The notes: generated by a model from the letters alone, not told the origin. Positions 1 through 8,497 are shown, counted from the first letter of the stretch. The stretch is 64,000 bases of DNA from Candidatus Rhodoblastus alkanivorans (GCF_022760755.1 NZ_JAIVFP010000001.1:761501-825500); one strand, 5' to 3'. Program-made: numbers and translations.

Positions 1-28
1 CCCAGATATGCTCGAGCGCCACCATGGA

Positions 29-775
29 TCAGGGCAATGCGTAGCCGAAACGCTCGATGACCGCGCGCGCCTCCGGCCCCTTGAGGAAAGCGAGAAAGGC
101 TTTTGCCGCTTCGTCATTCGCGGCCTTCTTCAGCAGAACCGCGTCCTGGCGGATCGGGGCGTGGAGGTTTCCGGGAACGACCCAGCGCGTTCCGTCGCTC
201 ACGCCATGGAGCTGCGAGAGCGCGACGAAGCCGAGTTCAGCGTTTTTGGTGTCCACGAACTGGAAGGTCTGGGCGATGCTGTTCCCCTGAACGATCTTCG
301 GCTGAAGCGAATCATAGAGGCCGAGCGCTTTCATGGTTTCGACGGCGGCGGTCCCATAGGGAGCGGATTTGGGATTGGCGATGGCGAGCCGGGAGAAGGC
401 GCCCGCCTTCAGCGCCGCCTCGCCCTTGGCCACATCCATAACCCGGCTCCACAGCACGAGCTTGCCGACGGCGTAAGTGAAGCGGCTTTCCGGAACAGCA
501 TAGCCCTTTTCGACGGCAAGTTTTGGACGCTCTTCATCGGCAGATAGAAAGACCTGAAAAGGCGCGTCATGGATGATCTGCATATAGAAGCCGCCGGAGG
601 CCCCGAAACTCAGAAGCACGTCATTCCCGGTCTTCTTCTTGAACAAAGCGGCGATTTCCTTGGCCGGCTCGGTGAAATTGGCCGCGACGGCGACTTGAAC
701 CTGCGCCGCCTCCGCCCGAGGGGCGAGCAAAGACATGAAAAGGCCGCAGGACACGGCAAGCGCCTTCCATTTCAT
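29..775 (-). CDS. modA: Molybdate ABC transporter periplasmic substrate-binding protein
   Basis: This 248-residue protein looks like ModA, which binds molybdate in the periplasm and delivers it to the ModBC permease. A signal peptide runs from MKWKALAVSCG to about AEA-AQVQVAVAANF. Family features follow: AANFTEPAKEIAALF, a SFGASGGFYMQI anion-binding stretch, SADEERPKLAVEKG, and a C-terminal FLKGPEARAVIERFGYALP. The ATG at 775 is preferred over an in-frame start at 874 because GAGGAA lies about 7 bases upstream and the signal peptide begins there. modB would be expected beyond the left edge of the window. The identification is from motif recognition only; a related oxyanion-binding protein is possible but less likely. 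Confidence 0.9.
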   Translation of the reverse strand: MKWKALAVSCGLFMSLLAPRAEAAQVQVAVAANFTEPAKEIAALFKKKTGNDVLLSFGASGGFYMQIIHDAPFQVFLSADEERPKLAVEKGYAVPESRFTYAVGKLVLWSRVMDVAKGEAALKAGAFSRLAIANPKSAPYGTAAVETMKALGLYDSLQPKIVQGNSIAQTFQFVDTKNAELGFVALSQLHGVSDGTRWVVPGNLHAPIRQDAVLLKKAANDEAAKAFLAFLKGPEARAVIERFGYALP

Positions 776-1008
776 GGAAAATTCCTCGAAAGCCGACCAA
801 ACCATGACAGTCTGGCGGACGTCTGAACGGTGATCGGCAGATAATGCACGCTTATCCGCGGCCGGCAACCTCAATATGTTTTCTGATTACAAATTGCGCA
901 AAATGAACCTGAAAAGTCTCGGTCGCACGAAACATGCGCAAGGAGCAAAGCCTGCCAATGTTACGCCGATGACTTCGATCAAAGCGTGGGCGAACCTGTA
1001 TCGTTTCA

Positions 1009-2544
1009 CTATTCGTTTGCCGGCTCGTCCCCGGCGAGCGGCAGGGTGAAGGAGAATGTCGCGCCGTCCGTCTCGTTTTTCTTCGCCCACATTTTTCCGT
1101 GATGCGCTTCGACGATCGCGCGCGAAATCGACAGGCCGACGCCGAGACCTTCCGGTCTGGCGGTGGTGAAGGGCAGGAACAGATCGATCTGTTCGGCGCC
1201 CGACAGGCCCGTGCCGCTGTCGGAGACGTCAACCCGGATCATCCCGTCGCCAGCGGAAGTCGCGACGGTCAGATTTTTCGTTCGCGATTTGCTCATGGCC
1301 TGGACGGCGTTGCGCAGGAGATTGACGAAAGCCTGCTCGATCTGGACGCCGTCGACCAGAACCAGATCCGGCGTCGCGTCCAGTCGCAGGACGGGGCGGA
1401 TGCCGGCCTCCCGCAACATGGGCGAGACCAGTTCGCAAGCGGCCACGATGAGGCCGTGCAGTCTCTGTTCGAACTTTTCGGGCTCAGTATCGGCGATAAA
1501 CCTGCGCAACCGGCTGACGATGCGGCCCGCCCGCACCACCTGGCTGGCCGCGGCCTCCATCAATTCGCTTATTTCGGCCGGCAGGGCGCCGGAGCGCCGG
1601 CCGCGCGCCTGCGCCGCCGCCAGATAATTTACCGCCGCCACCAGCGGCTGATTGATTTCATGGGCCAGCTCAGTCGCCATATTCGCCATGGCGGCAAGGC
1701 GATTGTCGTCCATTTTCTGCAGCCGCGCCTCGAGCAGCCGCCTCTCGCTGAGATCGCGCAGGAAGCTGACGCGCAGGCGTTCGCCGCCATGGCGGGTCTC
1801 GGAGACCTTCAGCTCGGCGGGGAAAAGCGAGCCGTCCTTGCGCAACGCCTCGATCTCCCTCCCGACGCCGCCCGCCGGCATGGAGCGATCGGGATCGACC
1901 GTCAGGAAGCCGATGTCGGCGCCGATCATTTCGTCGGCGCCATAGCCGAAGATTTGGCTTGCCGCGCTGTTGACCCATCTGATGCGGCCGGCGCTGTCCG
2001 ACGCGATGATCGCGTCATCCGCGCCATCGATAATGGCGCGCATGCGGGCTTCGCTCTCGCACAACAGATTCGCCGCCCGCTGGCGCTCCATGAGGTCGAT
2101 GAAGGAGAGGACGACGCCTCCGGCCTGCTTGACCGCCTTCGCTTCGCGCGCGAAGTCCGGGTCGCGCCCGAGCAAGACGACGATGGCGTCTGCGCCTCTC
2201 TCTTGCGCGAGCGCGCGGAGAAAGAGACGCGCGGAACCAAGGTCGGGCCGGTCGGCTTCGACCGCATGGAGCTTTCCGCCGACGGTTCGCATGTAAAGGT
2301 CCGAGCGCAGCACATGAATGCGTCCCGGCTCGATCGGCGTTCCCGGGACGCAGCGAGCCACGGGCGGCGCATCCTTTGACTCCAGCCCGTTCATAAATTG
2401 ATCGACATGCTCCGGATCGATGAAAATGACGAAGGCCGCCGCGATCTGCGCGGCCGAAGCGCGACAAAGATCCAGCGCCGCGCCAAGTCCGTCGGACGCC
2501 GCGCAAATGGCGACAATGGGAAATGACGGTGCTTTGGTCGTCAT
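1009..2544 (-). CDS. FixL-like PAS sensor histidine kinase with a degenerate CheB-like N-terminal domain
   Basis: A 511-residue cytoplasmic kinase with no membrane segment. Residues about 8-146 resemble the CheB methylesterase fold (FPIVAICAASDG, FIDPEH, PIEPGRIHVL). The catalytic Ser is replaced by Ala at about 16 and the His by Phe at about 41, while an Asp near 130 remains, so esterase activity is unlikely. A PAS domain follows at about 165-265. Its PDRSMP motif aligns with FixL PDRSRH, so the haem-ligand His is absent. The H-box ELAHEINQPL holds the phosphorylatable His near 295. N (NLLRNAVQAM), G1 (DSGTGL) and G2 (GVGLSISRA) boxes are present. The start is uncertain: upstream in-frame TTG codons exist, one with GGAG 5 bases before it. 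The probable partner is the FixJ-like regulator at 3759. The signal sensed is unknown. Confidence 0.85.
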   Translation of the reverse strand: MTTKAPSFPIVAICAASDGLGAALDLCRASAAQIAAAFVIFIDPEHVDQFMNGLESKDAPPVARCVPGTPIEPGRIHVLRSDLYMRTVGGKLHAVEADRPDLGSARLFLRALAQERGADAIVVLLGRDPDFAREAKAVKQAGGVVLSFIDLMERQRAANLLCESEARMRAIIDGADDAIIASDSAGRIRWVNSAASQIFGYGADEMIGADIGFLTVDPDRSMPAGGVGREIEALRKDGSLFPAELKVSETRHGGERLRVSFLRDLSERRLLEARLQKMDDNRLAAMANMATELAHEINQPLVAAVNYLAAAQARGRRSGALPAEISELMEAAASQVVRAGRIVSRLRRFIADTEPEKFEQRLHGLIVAACELVSPMLREAGIRPVLRLDATPDLVLVDGVQIEQAFVNLLRNAVQAMSKSRTKNLTVATSAGDGMIRVDVSDSGTGLSGAEQIDLFLPFTTARPEGLGVGLSISRAIVEAHHGKMWAKKNETDGATFSFTLPLAGDEPANE

Positions 2545-2859
2545 CTTTTTAAAATCATGGCGCAAATAGGCTCCGAAATTCCGCAAAGTCCACGCTTCGC
2601 TAAAGCAGATAAGCCCCTTAGAAACAATTTAGCGCGTCCTGCCGCGAAGAAATGAAATTTTTTACTTAGAATACAGCGTTGGCGAACGACCGTTTTGCGA
2701 GCGGCGCCAGCGCCAATTATGAGGGGACGATCAACGAGACAAATGTCGGCTCGAACGGGAACGCGTCATGATTCGAACGTCGGAAGTCCGCCGGCAATTC
2801 GTCGGGAACCTCGTTTTCCCTTCTGCCCGCAACAGGCCGGCTCGGCTTCGGAGCTGCGG

Positions 2860-3120
2860 CGCGCGGCGTTGACGAACCGGTCGCTGGCGAAGGGCTATTT
2901 CGATAAAATCGAAAGCGCCTTTTTCACGGTGTGAACGCCGAGCGCCACATCGGCATGAGCGGAAGCCATGACGACCGGCGACGCGCCGCCGGATTTTGGT
3001 CGGAGCCTCGATTCCGCGCAGCTCCGGCATGCGCCTGTCGGCGACAATGCCGCAGAACGAAGCGGAATGACAAAGAACCGCGTCGTCTTCGACAATATGA
3101 ACGACGGCGTCATCGACCAT
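2860..3120 (-). pseudogene. Decayed FixJ-type response regulator receiver domain
   Basis: The minus strand holds receiver-domain pieces in two frames. Frame one gives VHIVEDDAVL, then CGIVADRRMPELRGIEA, with the intervening 25-30 residues missing. Near 2984 the match moves to another frame, SPVVMASAHADVALGVHTV. Near 2925 it returns to the first frame with KGAFDFIE. In the intact neighbour the corresponding order is VHIVDDDDDV, CVVTDVRMPGMDGID, PVVVITGHGNVKLAVRAM, GALDFIEKP. No LuxR-type output domain is recognisable downstream. An internal deletion plus two compensating frameshifts indicates a pseudogene. It lies between the kinase gene and the intact regulator, so it may be the old partner or a failed duplicate. 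Confidence 0.65.
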
Positions 3121-3758
3121 GGCCGCGACCTTTTTAAGGATCGTCGCACGCCGGGAGCCGCTCGCTGCTGCTTTGCATGAGGACAGGCGAGCTATAATTT
3201 TCTACTCGAAATCAGCGGCCTTTCGCGTTAGCATCAATAAATTTCCATAATCAAAAAGATTCCGTCTGCAAGGCGGCGGGGGAGGGCGGCAAAGAGATGA
3301 ATCGAGCACGTTTGCCTTCGTCGCCGCAACCAGCGATGCTTTTTGAAGGCAATGCTTCGGGTCCGATCGCGCTGCTTTCACATGACTGACGATATCGACC
3401 TGCAGGTCGCCAATCCCGAACGCGTTCCCGTCATCGGCGTCGGCGCGTTCTCCGGCTTGCGCGCGCTGTGCGAAGGCGGCGCGCCAGGGCTGGAAATGAC
3501 CTGAACCGAAAGCGGAGGCGCTCAGGTGATGCGACCCAAAGACGAAGAGGCCAGCGCAATGCTGATCGAGCGCGGCATTCCCGGCGCCAAGGTCGAGAGA
3601 CGTTTTGAATCCGCGGGGCGCGCCTGCGTCATCTCCGCGCCGCTGACGGCCAGGCGGGTGGTTGAGGGGCGTGCATAATGAAGGTTTGGCGGACCCAGAC
3701 ATTAGCCGGCAACGGCGCGCGCGCCAGCTTTCATCCTTGCAGAGCATCTCACGCCGCT
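3121..3758. other. Intergenic region upstream of the FixJ-like gene, no intact gene
   Basis: About 640 bases with no convincing complete reading frame. On the plus strand, short stretches near 3338-3500 and 3505-3678 read like coding sequence (for example VPVIGVGAFSGLRALCEGG and EEASAMLIERGIPGAKVERR) but are broken by stops and frame changes. This suggests another decayed gene that I cannot assign. The promoter of the FixJ-like gene presumably lies near the right end. A 181-residue open frame on the opposite strand looks like a shadow. Confidence 0.4.
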
Positions 3759-4397
3759 ATGGATCAAGGAAATCGAACCTCCGACAATCTGGTCGTCCAT
3801 ATTGTCGACGATGACGATGACGTTCGCGAATCGCTCAGCATCCTTTTGCGAGCGGAAAACTTCGAAACGAAAACCTATCGGTCGGCCGAAGATTTTCTTA
3901 CCGCGACCGATAGCGGCGTTCACGGCTGCGTCGTGACAGACGTCCGAATGCCGGGCATGGACGGAATTGATCTGATCGCCCGGTTGCGGGAGCGCGGCTC
4001 GGCCTTGCCGGTCGTGGTCATCACCGGACATGGCAATGTGAAGCTCGCCGTGCGGGCCATGAAACTGGGCGCGCTCGACTTCATCGAAAAGCCCTATTCC
4101 GCCTGCGCGCTCATCGGCGCCATTCGCAACGTCTGCGCAAACGCCCCGGAGCCGGCGGAATTCGTCTCGACAAGGGAGAATTTCGCCAGACTGACCCCGC
4201 GCGAGAAGGAAGTCCTGCTGAAGATGATCGAGGGGCTGCCGAACAAGATCATCGCATATGACCTAAGGCTCAGCGTGCGCACGGTGGAAAGCCATCGCGC
4301 CGCCGTCATGAAGAAAATGGCGGGCGGCAGCCTCGCCGAACTGGTCGGGAAATGCATGGCCGTCGGGCTGGTCCCCCCGGAACGCCCGATGCGTTAG
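3759..4397 (+). CDS. FixJ-family two-component response regulator (receiver plus LuxR-type HTH)
   Basis: A 212-residue regulator. The receiver domain (residues about 10-125) has the acidic pocket VDDDDDV, phospho-acceptor Asp about 61 in VVTDVRMPG, the conserved Thr/Ser region VVVITGHG, and the Lys in DFIEKP. A LuxR/GerE helix-turn-helix follows at about 145-205 (LTPREKEVLLKMIEGLPNK, RTVESHRAAVMKKM), very close in form to FixJ. The ATG at 3759 is chosen because the receiver starts about ten residues later; an upstream in-frame start at 3678 would add an unconserved tail. It is probably phosphorylated by the kinase at 1009-2544 and then activates transcription. Which genes it controls is not visible here. 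Confidence 0.88.
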   Translation: MDQGNRTSDNLVVHIVDDDDDVRESLSILLRAENFETKTYRSAEDFLTATDSGVHGCVVTDVRMPGMDGIDLIARLRERGSALPVVVITGHGNVKLAVRAMKLGALDFIEKPYSACALIGAIRNVCANAPEPAEFVSTRENFARLTPREKEVLLKMIEGLPNKIIAYDLRLSVRTVESHRAAVMKKMAGGSLAELVGKCMAVGLVPPERPMR

Positions 4398-4438
4398 AGG
4401 GCGCGCCACACACCTGACAGGAGCGAGGCGAGTTGGCC

Positions 4439-4484
4439 GGTCAGGCTGTCCGTTTGGCGCCGGCGCCAAACGGACAGCCTGACC
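4439..4484. repeat. 46-bp perfect palindrome (23-bp arms, no spacer)
   Basis: Bases 4439-4461 and 4462-4484 are exact reverse complements with the centre between 4461 and 4462. The arms begin GGTCAGGCTG and meet at GGCGCC. It lies 41 bases after the FixJ-like stop codon, at the left edge of a decayed coding remnant. As RNA it would fold into a long hairpin, but no T-run follows, so a classical terminator is not indicated. It could be a recombination scar, a binding site or an inverted-duplication junction. Confidence 0.9.
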
Positions 4485-4660
4485 ATTAACGGCGAAGGCG
4501 AGGTGCTTGACGGCCTCGGGCATGCAGCGCGGGCTGTTCGTCCGTCTATTCGGGCGGCAATGCGACGCTCACCTTCAGCGACGGCGAAACGCTGATCTTC
4601 AAGAACATGACCCAGGTGACGCTCATGGGCATGACTACGAGTTTCGCCTCCCACACCTGA
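4470..4660 (+). pseudogene. C-terminal remnant of a probable secreted RTX-like protein
   Basis: One plus-strand frame reads LTINGEGEVLDGLGHA from about 4479 to 4525. Another frame then reads SSVYSGGNATLTFSDGETL and KNMTQVTLMGM up to a stop at 4658-4660. Together they resemble the glycine- and aspartate-rich C-terminal region of proteins exported by type I secretion (hemolysin-type or related beta-roll proteins). There is a frame change near 4530, no start codon or upstream body, and the palindrome at 4439-4484 marks the left end. A truncated, decayed gene is the best reading. The family assignment is tentative. Confidence 0.4.
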
Positions 4661-4711
4661 GGCGTTGCGACCCGTTCATGATTTTGATGGCGGCGTGCGC
4701 GGCAGCATCGC

Positions 4712-5998
4712 TCACATATGTTCGCGAACCGAATAGACCCCCATCAGGGCGATCAGCCACAGCGCTGCGGCGATGAGGAAGGTGATCCCAGTCTGGCGCA
4801 GCGGACGTGGGAACGCCGCCTCCTGCGGCAGGCCGGGTGGCACGATGGTCGAGAGATAGACCTGCTGGCGGTTGGCGTCCAGGCGCGCCGTCTCCAGCGC
4901 GGCAAGCGCGCTGAGATAGGCCTTTTCGGCAAAAGTCTTTTCGTCGGCGAGCTGCTGGAAGGCGCCGAACACCGTGGACAGCGGGCGAGCCGCGCCGCTG
5001 TCATCGACCGCCGCGCGGGAGCCGCGCGCGGCGGTCGCCTCCGCCCGGATTCGCTGCAACTCGCGTTTCAGCCCGGCGATCGATTCCTCGCTCGCCCGCA
5101 CCGAAGGCGCGGTCGGCGACAAGCGCAATTTCTGGGTGGCGAGTTCGGCGCTCTGTTGCGCGATCTGCTCCCTCAGCTTGGCCGTGAGGGTGATATTGAC
5201 CTCGGCGCTCTTCATCGGATCGAGGATCGCCTCCTTGTCCTGCAGCGCCCGGGCTTTTTTGCGCACTTCCTCGAGCCGCGCCTCGGCGGCGGAAACTTCC
5301 TTTTCGGCGAAGGCGACGGAATCGTCGCGCGCCCGTTTCGACATGCGATTGATCAAAGCCTCGGAATCCGCCAGCATCAGCCTGGCGATCGCATAGGCGT
5401 CCTGCGCCGAGAAGCCCGAGGCGCGCACGATGACGGTTCCGGTCGACGTCTCGAAATAGGCGTCGATCATCGAATCCCAATAGCGCGTCAGCCGCTCGAT
5501 GTCGGGCCGCCCCGTGAAGCGCGAGAACCAGTCGATCGAATGGTCGCTGAATTTCTTTTCCAGCGGAAATCTCTGCTGGATCTGCTCGAACGCCTCCCGG
5601 CTTTGCAGATATTGCACGACGGCGTTGGAATCGTTGCCGGCCTGGGAAAAGCCGCCCAGGCCAAACAGGTCGGCGAGGCCGCCGGTCTTGATCGGCTCGA
5701 CCGCGCGCACGGCGACGCGGAATTCCGACACATAGCGGTTCGACGCCCAGAAGAAGGCGTAGAGAGCGGCGATGACGGTCGGAAGGACGACGACCAGGAG
5801 AAAGGACAATTTGAGCGGCGACAGCGACCGCAGCCTCGCCACCGCGCCGGTCACCGGGCGCATGTCGCCGAGGCCGGGCAGGACCAGCCCACGTCCTTCC
5901 GGCAGGCGCGCCGCGACGCGGGGCTGCGCCGGGAGGATCTGCGCGTCGGCGGGCTTCAGCGAAGTCTCGCGCTCCTGCGGCAAGAGCCCGCTAAGCAT
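4712..5998 (-). CDS. KpsE/CtrB-like capsule polysaccharide export inner-membrane protein
   Basis: A 428-residue polysaccharide co-polymerase-type protein that should link the inner-membrane ABC exporter to the outer-membrane channel. It has a cytoplasmic N-terminus, a membrane segment LSFLLVVVLPTVIAALYAFF (about 62-84), and a large periplasmic domain. That domain contains VQYLQSREAFEQIQQRFPLE and a long coiled coil (about 240-330). A second membrane segment, ITFLIAAALWLIALMGVYSV, is near the C-terminus. The start overlaps the stop of the upstream ATPase gene as ATGCTTAG, indicating translational coupling. It is the last gene of a four-gene operon. Assignment to the KpsE/CtrB/BexC/RkpR group is by topology and motifs. 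Confidence 0.85.
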   Translation of the reverse strand: MLSGLLPQERETSLKPADAQILPAQPRVAARLPEGRGLVLPGLGDMRPVTGAVARLRSLSPLKLSFLLVVVLPTVIAALYAFFWASNRYVSEFRVAVRAVEPIKTGGLADLFGLGGFSQAGNDSNAVVQYLQSREAFEQIQQRFPLEKKFSDHSIDWFSRFTGRPDIERLTRYWDSMIDAYFETSTGTVIVRASGFSAQDAYAIARLMLADSEALINRMSKRARDDSVAFAEKEVSAAEARLEEVRKKARALQDKEAILDPMKSAEVNITLTAKLREQIAQQSAELATQKLRLSPTAPSVRASEESIAGLKRELQRIRAEATAARGSRAAVDDSGAARPLSTVFGAFQQLADEKTFAEKAYLSALAALETARLDANRQQVYLSTIVPPGLPQEAAFPRPLRQTGITFLIAAALWLIALMGVYSVREHM

Positions 5999-6656
5999 CG
6001 CTTGCTCCCAATATATTGCGATGAACGCGCATAGCTTCATCGATCGAATCGAAAAACTCAAGGCGGCCGTCGTTCAACACCGCGCCGCGATCGCAATAAG
6101 CTTTGATCGTGTGGCTATTATGAGACACCATGATAATATCGCTTTTTGCCATTCGTTCCATGAAGGCGGCGGCGCATTTCTTGCGGAACCGCGCGTCGCC
6201 GACTTCCGTGACTTCATCCACCAGATAGACGTCGAAATCGATGGCCAGGCTGACGCCGAAGGCGAGCTTGGCCGCCATGCCCGAGGAATAAGTCTGGATC
6301 GGCATGTCGAAATAGGCCCCGAGCTCTGCGAAATCCCAAACGAAATCGGCGACGCGGCGCTCGTCCACGCCATAGATGCGGGCGAGAAAGGCGGCGTTCT
6401 GCCGGCCCGAAAGATGGCCGTGAAAGGTTCCCGAGAAGCCAAGCGGAAAAGACACCCGCGCCCGCCGGCTGATCCACCCGCTGTTGGGGTGTTCGGCGCC
6501 GGCGATAATGCGCAGAAGCGTCGATTTACCCGCGCCATTGCCGCCGAGAATGCCGTAATTATGGCCGGCGTCGAAGGAAAAGCTCGCACGGTCGAGAATG
6601 GTCTTCTCCTCTCGGCCAGCGCGGTAGCGCTTGGTGACCCTGTCGAAAACGATCAT
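5991..6656 (-). CDS. KpsT/Wzt-like polysaccharide ABC transporter ATP-binding protein
   Basis: A 221-residue ATPase, the size of KpsT-type subunits without a carbohydrate-binding C-terminal domain. Walker A is GGNGAGKST (residues about 38-46), the signature is YSSGMAAKLAF, and Walker B is DVYLVDEVTEVGD. The switch His lies in MVSHNSHTI. Loss of a canonical LSGGQ signature in favour of YSSGM is normal for this polysaccharide-export subfamily. ATG 6656 overlaps the stop of the permease gene by four bases (ATGA), and its own stop overlaps the next start. It powers export by the TPR-permease encoded immediately upstream. Confidence 0.93.
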   Translation of the reverse strand: MIVFDRVTKRYRAGREEKTILDRASFSFDAGHNYGILGGNGAGKSTLLRIIAGAEHPNSGWISRRARVSFPLGFSGTFHGHLSGRQNAAFLARIYGVDERRVADFVWDFAELGAYFDMPIQTYSSGMAAKLAFGVSLAIDFDVYLVDEVTEVGDARFRKKCAAAFMERMAKSDIIMVSHNSHTIKAYCDRGAVLNDGRLEFFDSIDEAMRVHRNILGASDA

Positions 6657-8470
6657 GCGATCGTCCTCATCCGCCGGCGCATCGCCATCACTGACGCGAG
6701 GCCGGCGGCCATGGCGAAAATCGAGAAGGCGACGGCGTAGGATATGTCCATCCAGCTCGGATGATAGGAGCGGAAATAGCCGATCCGCATGTAATCGACG
6801 ACATGCATGAAGGGATTCCACGACAGAATATTGCGCGCCCTGACCGGCATCATGCTGGGGACGTAGAAAATCCCCGAGCCGAAATAGAGCAGGCGGAGCA
6901 CGACGTTGACGACATGCTCGGCGGCCACGCCGAATTCCGCCAGGCTCGCGAGGCAGCAGCCGAGGCCGAAACCGAGAACCCACGTGATGGCGAAGGCGCC
7001 CAGCACGTTCTGCGGCGAAATCGGCAGCGCATTGATGCCGAAAACCCCAAAAAGGGCGAGAAACAGCAGATAGATCACCGCCGTGGTGAACAATTCGACG
7101 ATCGCGCGCGCCACGAGCAGATCGAGCGGCGTGATCCTGGGGATCTGCATCAACTGCTTGTACGAGCGAATGGTCACGCCGAGATGGCTGATGAGGTGTG
7201 AAACGAGCAGATAAGGCATGACGCCGGTGAAATAGAACAGGAAGAAACTGTTCCCCATCGGCGGCTTGCCGTGCATGGTGAACTGGAACACGAAGGCCAG
7301 AACCGCGATGTGGATGAAGGGCTCCATCAGGGCCCAGAAGAAGCCGAGCTTGCTCTCGCCGTAACGACTGCGGATGTCGCGCAGCACCAGAGCGAAAATG
7401 GTGCTCGCTTGCGCCTGCGCCGCCCCCGCGAAAGTGACCGGCTCCGCCAGCTTACGCGGCGGCGCCGCGCGCTTGAGCGCCGCGATCTGGCCGAAATCCT
7501 CGGCCGCCGCGCTCATTGACCTGGCTTCGAGCAGGAAGCGCATGCAATCGGCATATTCCGGATCGTCCGGCGCGAGGGCGAGCAATTCGGCGCCGCAGCG
7601 CAAAGCCTGGCCGAGATCGCCCTTTTCGACCAGCAGCGAAACCGCATGGCGGCGGGCGACGAGATTGGACGGGTCGAGTTCGATGGCCCGGGCGATCGCG
7701 GCGTTGGCCTCGTCGATCCGCCCGAGCTGCATCAGCATATGCGAGTGGTGGATGCGATATTCGGGATTGTCGCCGTCGAGCGCCACCGCCGCGTCGCCCG
7801 CTTTCACGGCTTCCTCGAACCGCCGGGTATGACCGAGAAAGCCGCTCAGCGTGCGGTGAAGGGCCGCCGAGGGCGGGATCGCCTCCTCCATCTTGCGCAA
7901 AACGGCGATGGCCGCGTCCCATTGCTCGGCGCGGGCGAAAAGATGGGCGGCGGCGAAGCCGCGATGCTCATTCTTCGGGTCGAGCCGCCAGGCGCGTAGC
8001 GCAAGCTTGGCGGCGTAATCCGGGCGCCCGAGATTATCGGCGGCCGCCGACAATTGCTGGAAAGCCTCCGCCGCCTGCGGATTGATCTTCACCGCCTGCA
8101 GGAGCAGGGGAATGGCCGCCTTGCGGTCGCCGCACAGATTGTAAATGCAGCCGGCGTGCAGGGCGTATTCATAATTGGACGGGTCGAGGTCCACCGCGCG
8201 CAAGGCGAAATGGATCGCCTCCGAGACGCGGCCGCTCTGGCTCAAAATTCCGCTGGCGTGGCGCTGTTCGGCGGCGTCATTGGGCAGGATCTGGGCGATG
8301 CGGACGGCGAGGGGCGCGGCGTCGAACCAGTCTCCTGCCGCGACAAAAGCGTCGCGGGTCAGGCGCAGGGTCGCAAGCGAATCGGCGGGCGCGCGACCCG
8401 CCGGCGAACCCTGTCCGGCGATGTCGGAACCGCCGTCCGGCGCGGCGTCCCGTTCGAAGGCGCCTTCCAA
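6653..8470 (-). CDS. TPR-repeat domain fused to a KpsM-like ABC-2 polysaccharide permease
   Basis: A 605-residue fusion. Residues about 25-320 form tandem tetratricopeptide repeats, with repeated A-x3-A-x6-P spacing such as AVDLDPSNYEYALHAGCIYN and AIELDPSNLVARRHAVSLL. Residues about 350-605 are an ABC-2 permease with FALVLRDIRSRYGESKLGFFWALMEP and six predicted membrane helices. The FWALMEP motif is the KpsM/Wzm hallmark. KpsM proteins are usually about 260 residues, so the TPR part is an addition. The TTG start at 8470 is preferred because GGGAGG lies just upstream; a TTG at 8482 is also possible. It is 27 bases after the methyltransferase gene and overlaps kpsT. The TPR domain probably recruits a glycosyltransferase or other partner to the exporter (inference). 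Confidence 0.88.
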   Translation of the reverse strand: MEGAFERDAAPDGGSDIAGQGSPAGRAPADSLATLRLTRDAFVAAGDWFDAAPLAVRIAQILPNDAAEQRHASGILSQSGRVSEAIHFALRAVDLDPSNYEYALHAGCIYNLCGDRKAAIPLLLQAVKINPQAAEAFQQLSAAADNLGRPDYAAKLALRAWRLDPKNEHRGFAAAHLFARAEQWDAAIAVLRKMEEAIPPSAALHRTLSGFLGHTRRFEEAVKAGDAAVALDGDNPEYRIHHSHMLMQLGRIDEANAAIARAIELDPSNLVARRHAVSLLVEKGDLGQALRCGAELLALAPDDPEYADCMRFLLEARSMSAAAEDFGQIAALKRAAPPRKLAEPVTFAGAAQAQASTIFALVLRDIRSRYGESKLGFFWALMEPFIHIAVLAFVFQFTMHGKPPMGNSFFLFYFTGVMPYLLVSHLISHLGVTIRSYKQLMQIPRITPLDLLVARAIVELFTTAVIYLLFLALFGVFGINALPISPQNVLGAFAITWVLGFGLGCCLASLAEFGVAAEHVVNVVLRLLYFGSGIFYVPSMMPVRARNILSWNPFMHVVDYMRIGYFRSYHPSWMDISYAVAFSIFAMAAGLASVMAMRRRMRTIA

Positions 8471-8497
8471 ATGACCTCCCAAGCGATCTCGTTCGGC

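Noticed and set aside
3202-3747. 181-residue open frame on the minus strand
   Set aside because: Composition is shadow-like, it covers decayed plus-strand sequence and the start of the FixJ-like gene, and no motif is visible.
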